Positions 24,829 through 33,090 of a DNA stretch of 45,023 bases are shown here, piece by piece. The notes beneath the pieces were generated by a model. That model did not search any database, was not told where the DNA came from, and saw only the letters and a list, made by a program, of their open reading frames with translations. Location: contig NZ_SORN01000004.1 in NCBI RefSeq assembly GCF_004366635.1, positions 278,469 through 323,491 on the forward strand, in the 5' to 3' direction. The position numbers and the translations under genes were made by a program. The first letter of the stretch is position 1; the number at the start of each line of letters is the position of its first letter. This DNA comes from Roseinatronobacter bogoriensis DSM 18756. GTDB taxonomy: Bacteria > Pseudomonadota > Alphaproteobacteria > Rhodobacterales > Rhodobacteraceae.

Positions 24829-25974
24829 ATGACAAAAATCTCGGTTATTTTGCCGATTTATAACGCTGGCCCGCATCTTGGCCTGTCCATTGCCAGCCTG
24901 TTGAAGCAAACACATGGTGATTTCCGCATCATTGCCATTGACGATGGCTCGACCGACGGGTCTGCGCGCATCCTCGAGGCGGCGTCGGCACTGGATTCCC
25001 GCATCACAGCTATCTCGCGCGAAAACCGTGGCCTGATTGAAACACTTAACCAAGGGCTGGCGCTGGCAGACACCGATATAATCGCGCGGATGGACGCAGA
25101 CGATATCGCCTATCCAACGCGGTTCGCGGCACAGCTTGACGCTTTTGAAGCCAGCCCGGATATTGGCCTGTTGGGAACGAACTTCGACAGGCTTTTCAAC
25201 GAGACGCGCCTGTCACCCGCTTCACGGCCGATTCTTACAGCCCCCGGCGCGCGGGGGATATTGGGGCGTTTTTGCACCTCACTGCGTCACCCGACCGTCA
25301 TGTTCCGACGCTCAAGGCTTGGCTCGGCGGAGCTTCACTATGATGCGCGTTATCCCTATGCCGAGGATTTCGATCTGTTCCGCCGACTTGCCCTTTCGAC
25401 AGAAATGTCCGAATTGCCAGCGCCACATCTGGCATATCGAATTCACTCCGGAAGTGTCAGCATGACGCGCATCCAGCAGATGTGTGCAACACATCTGACT
25501 ATTCTGGAGGAAAATTTGCAGCGCCACTATCCCTCTGTCGCGACTGATTGTTTGAGTGACCTTGTCGAAAGGCTTGAGGTCGAGGTCGTGGATGCTGCCG
25601 CTGAAATGATCCGCAAACTTGACGCACTCGCACCTTCGCAGCCCGAGGCAGAACGGGAAGCATTTATCGAGGGGGTCAATACAACCTTCTATTTCATCTA
25701 TGCGGTGATCTGCCGCGGGCATGCCTATTCCCTGGCGCATCGTTTCATTGATAAAGCGCAACGCTGGCACGCGATCCGAAGGCGCGAACGCGCCGCGTTG
25801 CGTGGCCGGGCGGCCTATCTAGGCATGAATCTGTCCAAGTGGCAGTTGGACATGCAGAGGTTACTTGCCTCGCGCAGCCTGACCAAGGCCCTGCCGGGCT
25901 ATGCCGAGATCAATGAACTGGCGCGCCTAATTAAGCGGGAAGCAGAGCTGGACGCTACCCGTTATGTAGCATGA
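24829..25974 (+). CDS. Family 2 glycosyltransferase
   Basis: This 381-residue cytoplasmic or membrane-associated enzyme has a GT-A fold. The nucleotide-sugar site opens with VILPIYNAGPHLGLSIASLL and IIAIDDGSTDGS; the metal-binding motif is ARMDADDIAYPTRF; the acceptor region has RHPTVMFRRS and AEDFDLFRRLA. The last 150 residues form a basic helical region of unknown role. The start at 24829 has GAGGA five bases upstream. A weak promoter-like pair (TTGGAC 24768-24773, TATTGA 24790-24795) lies before it. It diverges from an ABC exporter and precedes a GT61 enzyme, which suggests a surface glycan locus. The sugar donor and acceptor are unknown. Confidence 0.9.
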   Translation: MTKISVILPIYNAGPHLGLSIASLLKQTHGDFRIIAIDDGSTDGSARILEAASALDSRITAISRENRGLIETLNQGLALADTDIIARMDADDIAYPTRFAAQLDAFEASPDIGLLGTNFDRLFNETRLSPASRPILTAPGARGILGRFCTSLRHPTVMFRRSRLGSAELHYDARYPYAEDFDLFRRLALSTEMSELPAPHLAYRIHSGSVSMTRIQQMCATHLTILEENLQRHYPSVATDCLSDLVERLEVEVVDAAAEMIRKLDALAPSQPEAEREAFIEGVNTTFYFIYAVICRGHAYSLAHRFIDKAQRWHAIRRRERAALRGRAAYLGMNLSKWQLDMQRLLASRSLTKALPGYAEINELARLIKREAELDATRYVA

Positions 25975-26059
25975 AGCTCCGTCACAGCCCGCAATTAAGC
26001 GCCAATCGCAAGGTTGACCCAGGCGACCTGAACGGGCTTGCTTGCATCTTTATCAAAGT

Positions 26060-26076
26060 GGTAACTTTAACTTACC
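26060..26076. promoter_or_regulatory. Inverted repeat GGTAA-N7-TTACC upstream of the GT61 gene
   Basis: Arms at 26060-26064 and 26072-26076 lie in a 267-base gap, about 165 bases before the GT61 start. Arms and spacing equal the core of the glcD operator at 30407-30429. The rest of the gap (25975-26241) shows no gene. Binding by a regulator is inference. Confidence 0.3.
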
Positions 26077-26241
26077 GTAATTGGGGCTAAGGCTGACGTC
26101 GGTCCGTCTGGCGTGCTGAATACTGGCATTCTGCCAGATAATCGAAACTGGTTTTCGACATTGGGTTCAAAGCAGATATTTGTGTATAAGCGCGCTATAG
26201 CTGCGTGACGCGCTGTGTGATTGAAGTTTGGTTGAGTTGAC

Positions 26242-27459
26242 ATGACAAGCATGACGAAAGACGGGAAGGCAGCGCATGCCATAGATGAGCAGGATCGCCT
26301 GCCACCCCTCATGACCTTCGAAAATGTATTGATGGATAAGGCAGCAAACCGGCAGGTGCCGGGCGCTGCATGGCCAGATTTTGACACACAGGTTCATGCG
26401 CGGTTGCGGCGGCGGGGTCAACTTGTGTGCAAAGCCCCAAAGATAGATGAGACCACTGCTGAGATCGTCGAAAAACCGGTTGTATTTGCTTCGGTCTATG
26501 AAAATCATTTCGGACATCTGACAGCGGAAACTGTCCCGCGCTTGCCGCAGGCCCTTGCCGAATATGGAGATTTGCCGCTGATCTTCACGCGCATGCGGGG
26601 CGATACCTCCAATGGGCCCTCGCAGATGTTCAAGTCTGTCATGGATTGGTTGCGCATTCCCCAAAGCCAGATTCACTTTGTGGAAAAGCCCACGCTCTTC
26701 CGGCAGGTTCATGTCGCGGCCCAAGGCGAGCATCTGGATGGGCCGAGGACCCCGACAGAATACCTTGACCTGCTTGAACAGCGCATCGCCCCCAATCTGC
26801 GGCAACGCAGCCCGGGTGGTGTGGCCTTTGTCACCCGCGCAGGGTTGGATCACAAGATGGGGGCCCATGCGGCAGAACGGTATCTGGTTTCATGTCTGCG
26901 CGAGCTAGGGGTCAGGATCATCCAGCCAGAGGCTTTGTTGTTGCGAGAGCAGATGAGGCTTTATGCGCGTTCAAAGCATCTGGTCTTCTCCGAAGGCTCT
27001 GCGATACATGGCCGCCAGTTGCTGGGGCGTGTAGATCAGAGCATTTCCATCCTCAGGCGCCGACGTCAAAGCAATATGGCACGTGGACAGATGGAACCCA
27101 GATGCTCGGATCTGACTTATGTGCCCTGTTTCGGGGGCGCGCTGCATCTGACCAATCGCGGGGGCGCGCGCCTGCACTGGGCAATGAAGAGTTTTTACAA
27201 TATTGATGCCTTGCACAGTTTCTTTGCCGACCTCGGGGTCAATCTGGCGCAGGTCTGGGTGCAGGAGAAATACCGCCAGTTTCGTGATAAGGATGTCTTG
27301 GGCTGGGTTTTCGCAATGTATGATCCCATGATCGAGCCCTGGCTGAAGCCAGCCAATAGCGACGAATACCTGCTGGACCAGTTTCCCGCACTGCATCTGT
27401 CACATCTTCAGGATCAGGCCGCCGCCATCATCAAGGCGCGCAAGTCTGCGCTGGGCTGA
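26242..27459 (+). CDS. Family 61 glycosyltransferase
   Basis: This 405-residue protein has the DUF563/GT61 pattern: ASVYENHFGHLTAETVPRLP near residue 85, RKxxR-like text is weak, and the C-terminal block LVFSEGSAIHGRQLLG near 255 is typical. Bacterial members occur in capsule, exopolysaccharide and lipopolysaccharide loci. No membrane helix or signal peptide is evident. The first ATG (26242) and one nine bases later are both possible, and the ribosome-binding site is weak. It follows the GT2 gene on the same strand but 267 bases apart, so it probably has its own promoter. The sugar transferred is unknown. Confidence 0.82.
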   Translation: MTSMTKDGKAAHAIDEQDRLPPLMTFENVLMDKAANRQVPGAAWPDFDTQVHARLRRRGQLVCKAPKIDETTAEIVEKPVVFASVYENHFGHLTAETVPRLPQALAEYGDLPLIFTRMRGDTSNGPSQMFKSVMDWLRIPQSQIHFVEKPTLFRQVHVAAQGEHLDGPRTPTEYLDLLEQRIAPNLRQRSPGGVAFVTRAGLDHKMGAHAAERYLVSCLRELGVRIIQPEALLLREQMRLYARSKHLVFSEGSAIHGRQLLGRVDQSISILRRRRQSNMARGQMEPRCSDLTYVPCFGGALHLTNRGGARLHWAMKSFYNIDALHSFFADLGVNLAQVWVQEKYRQFRDKDVLGWVFAMYDPMIEPWLKPANSDEYLLDQFPALHLSHLQDQAAAIIKARKSALG

Positions 27460-27543
27460 AAGCGGGGGCGTTTCATATCGCCGCACGCACGCGCGCGCTT
27501 TCGCATCGAACAGGCGCCATTGCCGCATTGCAGCGATTTCGCC

Positions 27544-27591
27544 TTGACATTATCTTGCGCCTAAAGCATCCAAAACGGTAACAAAATTACC
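27544..27591 (+). promoter_or_regulatory. Candidate promoter and operator of the ethylmalonyl-CoA mutase gene
   Basis: A perfect TTGACA lies at 27544-27549; the matching -10 is poor. An inverted repeat GGTAA-CAAAA-TTACC follows at 27577-27591, about 40 bases before the start codon. Its arms equal those of the glcD operator but with a five-base spacer. Confidence 0.4.
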
Positions 27592-27629
27592 TTGCCCTCA
27601 CGCGATTAACGATGTCACAGGAGCTGAGA

Positions 27630-29603
27630 ATGTCCGACGCCACGCCTATGAGAGACAAACCCTGGCTGTTTCGCACCTATGCTGGTCATTCTACCGCTAA
27701 GGCATCGAACGCGCTTTATCGCAACAATCTGTCCAAGGGGCAGACTGGTCTTTCCGTGGCGTTCGATCTGCCGACACAAACCGGGTATGACAGCGATCAC
27801 AAACTGGCGCGCGGCGAGGTTGGCAAAGTGGGTGTGCCCGTCGCGCATCTGGGCGATATGCGGATGCTGTTCGACCAGATCCCGCTGGAACAGATGAACA
27901 CCTCGATGACGATCAACGCCACAGCACCGTGGTTGCTGGCGCTTTATATCGCCGTCGCTGAAGAACAGGGCGCGGATGTCTCGAAGCTGAACGGCACCGT
28001 GCAGAATGATCTGATCAAGGAATACCTGTCGCGCGGCACCTATATCTGTCCGCCCGAACCCAGCTTGCGCATGATTACCGATGTCGCGGCCTATACCCGC
28101 GAATATCTGCCCAAATGGAACCCGATGAATGTGTGTTCCTACCATTTGCAGGAAGCGGGCGCGACACCAGAGCAGGAACTCGCCTTTGCGCTGGCAACGG
28201 CCTGCGCTGTGCTGGATGACCTGAAAACCAAAGTCCCGACCGAACATTTCCCGCAGATGGTGGGGCGGATATCCTTTTTCGTGAATGCAGGCATCCGCTT
28301 TGTGACCGAGCTTTGCAAGATGCGCGCTTTTGTCGATTTGTGGGATGAAATCTGCCGTGATCGCTATGGAATTGACGACCCCAAATACCGCCGTTTTCGT
28401 TACGGTGTGCAGGTCAACTCGCTGGGCCTGACCGAACAGCAGCCGGAAAACAATGTCTATCGTATTCTGATAGAGGCTTTGGCAGTAACCCTGTCGAAGA
28501 AAGCGCGCTGTCGCGCATTGCAACTGCCCGCCTGGAACGAGGCGCTGGGCCTGCCGCGCCCTTGGGACCAGCAATGGTCGCTGCGTCTGCAACAGGTTCT
28601 GGCCTATGAAACCGACCTGCTGGAGTTTGATGACCTGTTCGACAACAACCCGGCGATCGAGCGCAAGGTTGCCGAGTTGATGGAAGGCGCGCGCGAAGAG
28701 CTGGCCCGCATTGACGAGATGGGCGGCGCGGTCAAGTCGATCGAATATATGAAGTCGCGTCTGGTCGAGGCGAATGCCGAACGCATAACCGGTATCGAGT
28801 CCGGCGAGACTGTGGTTGTCGGGGTGAACAAGTTCACGACGACCGAACCCTCTCCGCTAACCACGGGCGATGGGGCCATCATGATGGCCGACCCACAGGC
28901 CGAGGCTGACCAGATTGCGCGTCTGCAAGCCTGGCGCGCTGCGCGTGATGAGGCTGCCGTCAAGGCCGCGCTCGCGGATCTGCGCGAAGCGGCGCGACTT
29001 GGGAGCAATGTCATGCCCGCCTCGATTGCGGCAGCAAAGGCCGGGGCAACGACAGGCGAATGGGGTGAAACCGTGCGGACGGCCTTTGGCCAGTATCGCG
29101 CACCCACGGGCGTAAGCCGCGCACCGTCCAACCGTACAGAGGGTCTGGAGCCTGTGCGCGAGGCCGTTGATACGCTGAGTGCCAAGCTGGGCCGCAGGCT
29201 TAAATTCGTTGTTGGCAAGCCGGGTCTGGATGGCCATTCCAATGGGGCGGAGCAGATCGCTGCCCGTGCGCGCGATTGTGGAATGGATATCCATTACGAG
29301 GGCATTCGCCTGACCCCGTCCGAGATCGTCAACGCAGTGCGCGAGGAACAGGCGCATGTGGTCGGCCTGTCGATCCTGTCGGGAAGCCACATGCCGCTGA
29401 TGGAAGAACTGATGCACCTCATGCAGGCCGAAGGGCTGGGCGATGTGCCGGTTATCGTCGGCGGGATTATCCCCGATGACGATGCAGTCAGGCTGCGCGC
29501 GATGGGCGTGGCACAGGTCTATACCCCGAAAGATTTCCAGCTCAACACGATCATGATGGACATCGTGGCGCTGGTGGACCGGGAACCGATCGCCGCGGAA
29601 TAG
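27630..29603 (+). CDS. ecm: Ethylmalonyl-CoA mutase (MeaA)
   Basis: The enzyme converts (2R)-ethylmalonyl-CoA to methylsuccinyl-CoA with adenosylcobalamin, a key step of the ethylmalonyl-CoA pathway for acetate and other C2 compounds. The 657-residue protein has the mutase barrel first (KPWLFRTYAGHSTAKASNAL, GLSVAFDLPTQTGYDSDH, NTSMTINATAPWLLALYI) and the B12 domain at the C-terminus, with Asp534-Gly-His536 and Gly539 in GLDGHSNG; His536 is the expected cobalt ligand. The single-chain length and these motifs fit MeaA/Ecm better than methylmalonyl-CoA mutase large subunits (over 700 residues). The start at 27630 has AGGAG six bases upstream; the ATG at 27612 has none. A two-tier hairpin follows. 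Confidence 0.93.
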   Translation: MSDATPMRDKPWLFRTYAGHSTAKASNALYRNNLSKGQTGLSVAFDLPTQTGYDSDHKLARGEVGKVGVPVAHLGDMRMLFDQIPLEQMNTSMTINATAPWLLALYIAVAEEQGADVSKLNGTVQNDLIKEYLSRGTYICPPEPSLRMITDVAAYTREYLPKWNPMNVCSYHLQEAGATPEQELAFALATACAVLDDLKTKVPTEHFPQMVGRISFFVNAGIRFVTELCKMRAFVDLWDEICRDRYGIDDPKYRRFRYGVQVNSLGLTEQQPENNVYRILIEALAVTLSKKARCRALQLPAWNEALGLPRPWDQQWSLRLQQVLAYETDLLEFDDLFDNNPAIERKVAELMEGAREELARIDEMGGAVKSIEYMKSRLVEANAERITGIESGETVVVGVNKFTTTEPSPLTTGDGAIMMADPQAEADQIARLQAWRAARDEAAVKAALADLREAARLGSNVMPASIAAAKAGATTGEWGETVRTAFGQYRAPTGVSRAPSNRTEGLEPVREAVDTLSAKLGRRLKFVVGKPGLDGHSNGAEQIAARARDCGMDIHYEGIRLTPSEIVNAVREEQAHVVGLSILSGSHMPLMEELMHLMQAEGLGDVPVIVGGIIPDDDAVRLRAMGVAQVYTPKDFQLNTIMMDIVALVDREPIAAE

Positions 29604-29613
29604 AAACAGGGAG

Positions 29614-29651
29614 TGCCGCCCTTGGGGGGATTGACCCCCCTGCGGGCGGCA
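29614..29651 (+). terminator. Two-tier hairpin after the ethylmalonyl-CoA mutase gene
   Basis: An outer eight-base-pair stem joins TGCCGCCC (29614-29621) to GGGCGGCA (29644-29651). An inner stem joins GGGGGG (29624-29629) to CCCCCC (29635-29640). There is no T-run, so it may stabilise the mRNA end or assist a factor-dependent stop. Confidence 0.55.
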
Positions 29652-29768
29652 TTGCCATGGTATGCCTTTGGCTGCGGCGCTGACATGATGGGCCGTCGCC
29701 CGCCGGTCAGTTTACACTGTGCAATGGATGCCGGAGAGCGTCATGGATTCAATCGGATAGGCGCAACC

Positions 29769-30382
29769 ATGTTTTGCAGTAGTGTTGCTGGTTTCCTCTC
29801 CGTTTGGGGCTGATTGCGGCCATCGGGGCGCAAAACACCTTTGTCTTGAGTCAAGGCTTGCGGCGAGAGCATGTGGGTGTGTTGGTGCGGATCTGCGCCA
29901 CCTCTGATGCGCTTTTGGTGGCGCTTGGGGTGGCAGGTGCGCAATTCCTGACATCCACGCTTCCCGGATTTCAGAGCGTGATGCTTTGGGGCGGGGTTGC
30001 GTTTCTGCTGGTTTATGGAGCCTTGCGCTTTCGTGCCGCGTTCAAGGGCGGGGTAGCACTTGTTCCCATGGCTTCGGACCCGGTCCCAATGCGGCGCGTC
30101 GTGGCGATCTGGCTTGCCTTCACATAGCTTAATCCACATGTCTATCTGGATACGGTCGCGGTTTTTGGCGCGCAGTCGATGCAATATGCGACATATCAAT
30201 GGGGCTTCGGGGCAGGGGCCGTTCTGGCCTCTTTCGTGTTCTTTGCGTCCCTTTGCTATGGTGCGCGGCTGCTGGCAGCGGTTCTGGCGCGCCCGCGTGC
30301 TTAAGTCGTGCTGGAAATCGTTATCGGGCAGATCATGTGCGCAATTGCCGGCAGCCTTGCGCTACGCGCGCTGAGCTTCTGA
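29769..30382 (+). pseudogene. LysE/ArgO-family amino acid exporter, inactivated
   Basis: The remains of a roughly 200-residue exporter are readable: AGFL, then GLIAAIGAQNTFVLSQGLRR and LVRICATSDALLVALGVAG, then LNPHVYLDTVAVFGAQ and LEIVIGQIMCAIAGSLALRA. Three lesions break it. The frame shifts by one base between about 29798 and 29806, separating the ATG-initiated start (29769) from the rest. A TAG at 30125-30127 sits where the family has Trp before LNPHVYLDT. A TAA at 30302-30304 interrupts the last quarter. The intact gene would export basic amino acids. The remaining text is still close to the family, so the decay looks recent. A sequencing error could explain one lesion but hardly all three. 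Confidence 0.85.
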
Positions 30383-30390
30383 AGTTTTCC

Positions 30391-30429
30391 TTGCCTTTTC
30401 GATGGAATTGGTAATAATATTTTACCAAT
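30391..30429 (+). promoter_or_regulatory. glcD promoter with palindromic operator
   Basis: ATTGGTAA (30407-30414) and TTACCAAT (30422-30429) form a perfect inverted repeat with a seven-base spacer. It overlaps a promoter-like pair, TTGCCT (30391-30396) and TAATAT (30415-30420), 18 bases apart. The ATTGGT/ACCAAT ends recall operators of GntR-family regulators such as PdhR and LldR, so control by a GlcC-like protein is plausible. No regulator gene is adjacent. Confidence 0.6.
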
Positions 30430-30449
30430 CACGACGGGAGGGTCTGATC

Positions 30450-31883
30450 ATGGAAATGCCGATACCCAACGCATCTGTCATGTCCAAGCGTGACCGCGTG
30501 CTTGTGCGGCTGGCACAGGTGTTATCGGCCGAGGCGCTGATCACAGACGAGGCCGAGTGCCGCGCGTATGACTGCGATGCATTGACAGCCTATCGCTGCC
30601 TGCCGCTTGCCGTGACCTTGCCGACCAGCACGCAAGAGGTTTCGGATATTCTGCGCATCTGTCACCAAGAGGATGTGCCAGTCGTGCCGCGCGGCTCCGG
30701 CACCTCGCTTGCAGGCGGCGCTTTGCCGACGGCGGATTCCATTATTCTAGGCGTCGCACGCATGCGCGATATGCTGGAGGTGAATTACCCCGATCGCTAT
30801 GTTCGCGTTCAGACCGGAATGACCAACCTGTCCGTGACTGGCGAGGTCGAGAGTGATGGTTTCTTCTACGCTCCGGACCCGTCCAGCCAACTGGCCTGCG
30901 CAATTGCCGGAAATATTGCGATGAATTCGGGCGGGGCACATTGCCTGAAATACGGCGTCACAACCAACAACCTCTTGGGCGTGACGATTGTCCAGATGGA
31001 TGGCACGGTGCTCGAGGTTGGGGGGGCGTTTCTTGATGCGGCGGGCTATGACCTGTTGGGCGTGATCTGCGGGTCAGAAGGGCAATTGGGTGTGGTGACA
31101 GAGGCGACCTTGCGCATTCTGCCCAAACCCGAAGGCGCACGACCGGTCTTGATGGGCTTTGACAGCAATGAAGTCGCAGGCACCTGTGTTTCCGATATCA
31201 TCAAGGCGGGCGTCCTGCCGGTTGCGATCGAATTCATGGACCGCCCTTGCATCCGCGCGTGCGAGGATTTTGCAAAAGCGGGCTATCCCGATTGCGAGGC
31301 GCTTCTGATCGTCGAGGTAGAAGGCTCGGACGCCGAAATTGACGATCAGCTTGATGTCATCAAGAACATTGCCCGCCGCCATAACCCCGTCGAGCTGCGC
31401 GAAAGCCAGTCCGATGAGGAAAGCAAAAAGATCTGGCTAGGGCGCAAATCCGCGTTTGGGGCGATGGGGCAGATCAATGACTATATGTGCCTGGATGGAA
31501 CAATCCCTGTGTCCAGCCTGCCATATGTGCTGCGTCGCATTGGCGAGATGTCGAAGGAATTCGGTCTGGATGTGGCGAATGTCTTTCACGCAGGCGACGG
31601 CAATATGCACCCGCTGATCCTGTTTGACGCCAACAAGCCTGGTGATCTGGAACTGTGCGAAGAATTTGGCGCAGAGATCCTGAAACTTTGTGTCGAGGCG
31701 GGTGGCTGTCTGACTGGCGAGCATGGTGTCGGGATCGAAAAACGCGATTTGATGGATGTGCAGTTTGCCCCCGAGGATCTGGATGCACAAATGCGCGTCA
31801 AGGACGTGTTCGACCCCAAATGGCTGCTGAACCCGGCAAAGGTTTTCCCGTTGACCGCAAGCGCAACCCGGCGGGCGGCATAG
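30450..31883 (+). CDS. glcD: Glycolate oxidase subunit GlcD
   Basis: GlcD is the FAD-containing catalytic subunit of the glycolate dehydrogenase complex, which oxidises glycolate to glyoxylate and passes electrons to the membrane quinone pool. In this 477-residue protein the FAD-binding segment is VVPRGSGTSLAGGALPTADS, and the FAD-linked oxidase C-terminal domain has FHAGDGNMHPLILF and GEHGVGIEKRD. The start at 30450 has GGGAGGG eight bases upstream; the open frame to 30402 would include operator sequence. It heads the glcDEF operon. D-lactate dehydrogenase is the main alternative, but the glcE and glcF partners settle the call. Confidence 0.94.
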   Translation: MEMPIPNASVMSKRDRVLVRLAQVLSAEALITDEAECRAYDCDALTAYRCLPLAVTLPTSTQEVSDILRICHQEDVPVVPRGSGTSLAGGALPTADSIILGVARMRDMLEVNYPDRYVRVQTGMTNLSVTGEVESDGFFYAPDPSSQLACAIAGNIAMNSGGAHCLKYGVTTNNLLGVTIVQMDGTVLEVGGAFLDAAGYDLLGVICGSEGQLGVVTEATLRILPKPEGARPVLMGFDSNEVAGTCVSDIIKAGVLPVAIEFMDRPCIRACEDFAKAGYPDCEALLIVEVEGSDAEIDDQLDVIKNIARRHNPVELRESQSDEESKKIWLGRKSAFGAMGQINDYMCLDGTIPVSSLPYVLRRIGEMSKEFGLDVANVFHAGDGNMHPLILFDANKPGDLELCEEFGAEILKLCVEAGGCLTGEHGVGIEKRDLMDVQFAPEDLDAQMRVKDVFDPKWLLNPAKVFPLTASATRRAA

Positions 31884-31957
31884 GGGGCGTTGCCCCCTCT
31901 GGGCGCGTGCGCGCCCATTCACCCCCAGAGTATTTTTGGCAAGAAAATGCCCGTTCA
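31883..31957 (+). repeat. Intergenic repeat copy 2 with nested hairpins, between glcD and glcE
   Basis: GGGGGC-GTT-GCCCCC (31883-31897) overlaps the glcD stop. A second stem pairs CTCTGGG (31897-31903) with CCCAGAG (31924-31930) around an inner GGGCGC/GCGCCC hairpin, and TATTTTT follows at once. The 30-base block at 31928-31957 repeats that at 19879-19908. Inside an operon it could cause partial termination or mRNA processing between glcD and glcE. Confidence 0.6.
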
Positions 31958-31983
31958 GGGCACAAGACAGGGAGGCAGTGCTG

Positions 31984-33084
31984 ATGCGGCCTGCAAGTGA
32001 GCAAGAGCTGTCAGATTTGGTGCGCGATGCTTCCGGGCCGCTGCGGATATGCGGTGGGGGCACAAGAGCGATTGGGCGGCCTGTGGTGGGCGAGCCTGTG
32101 CTGATGTCCGGATTGAGCGGAATAACCCTCTATGAGCCCGGCGCGCTGACTTTGGTGGCGCAGGCTGGCACGCCCCTTGCGGAGGTTGAGCGGGCAACTG
32201 CCGCCGAGGGCCAGCGTCTGGCCTTTGAGCCGATGGATATGCAGGGCTTGTTGGCACGCGAGGGTGTGCCGACTGTCGGAGGGATGGTGGCGGCGAATGC
32301 CTCTGGTCCACGCCGTGTGCAGGCAGGTGGGTGCCGCGACAGCCTGATCGGGGTGCGGTTCGTGGATGGGTCCGGCACGATCATCAAGAATGGCGGCCGA
32401 GTGATGAAGAATGTCACCGGCTATGATCTGGTAAAGCTGATGGCGGGAAGCTGGGGCACCTTGGGGGTTTTGACGGAATGTTCCTTCAAGCTGCTGCCGA
32501 TCCCCGAGACGCAGGCAAGTTTGGTGAGCGATCAGGTGACGCCGCAGGAGGCAGTTGATTTGATGTCGCGTGCCTTGGCGACTCCGTATGAGGTGAACGG
32601 TGCTGCACGCGCATTAGATGGGCGTGTCTATTTGCGCCTGGAGGGCTTTGCTAGGCAGGTGGGGTATCGCAGTCAGGCCTTGCGCGAGGTGCTGGGCGGT
32701 GATTGGGAGTTACTAGAAGGCGACAAAAGCGCGGCACAATGGAGGGGCTTGCGCGATGTGGCGGATTTTGCCGCAAAGCCCGGGGATGTCTGGCGCGTTT
32801 CGGTCAAGCCGTCGGATGCGCCCGAATTGGTTGCGCGCGCCAATTGTCCTGTGGTCATGGATTGGGGCGGGGGCCTGATCTGGGCGTTGGTGCCGGAGGG
32901 CACAGACCTGCGCCGCCGGCTGGGCTCGTTTGCTGGCCATGCCACGTTGATCCGTGGCAGCGAGGCGACTCGTGCGGCGCTGCCGGTGTTTCAGCCTGAA
33001 GCGGATGCGATCGCGGCGCTGGCGCGTGGATTGCGCGCAAAATTCGACCCGCGCGGTGTGCTGAACCCCGGATTGATGGGATAA
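31984..33084 (+). CDS. glcE: Glycolate oxidase FAD-binding subunit GlcE
   Basis: GlcE is the second flavoprotein-like subunit of glycolate dehydrogenase. The 366-residue protein has an FAD-binding fold like GlcD but shorter: LRICGGGTRAIGRP, GGMVAANASGPRRVQAGGCR and KNGGRVMKNVTGYDLVKLM, the last being characteristic of GlcE. The C-terminal FPQPExD-like text ends with FDPRGVLNPGLMG. The start at 31984 has GGGAGG eight bases upstream; the open frame upstream reads through the repeat element and is unlikely. Its stop is six bases before glcF, so these two are translated from one message. Confidence 0.93.
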   Translation: MRPASEQELSDLVRDASGPLRICGGGTRAIGRPVVGEPVLMSGLSGITLYEPGALTLVAQAGTPLAEVERATAAEGQRLAFEPMDMQGLLAREGVPTVGGMVAANASGPRRVQAGGCRDSLIGVRFVDGSGTIIKNGGRVMKNVTGYDLVKLMAGSWGTLGVLTECSFKLLPIPETQASLVSDQVTPQEAVDLMSRALATPYEVNGAARALDGRVYLRLEGFARQVGYRSQALREVLGGDWELLEGDKSAAQWRGLRDVADFAAKPGDVWRVSVKPSDAPELVARANCPVVMDWGGGLIWALVPEGTDLRRRLGSFAGHATLIRGSEATRAALPVFQPEADAIAALARGLRAKFDPRGVLNPGLMG

Positions 33085-33090
33085 CCGATC

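Noticed and set aside
26067..26081. CtrA-type site TTAA-N7-TTAA before the GT61 gene
   Set aside because: The right half reads TAAT, so only one half-site matches.
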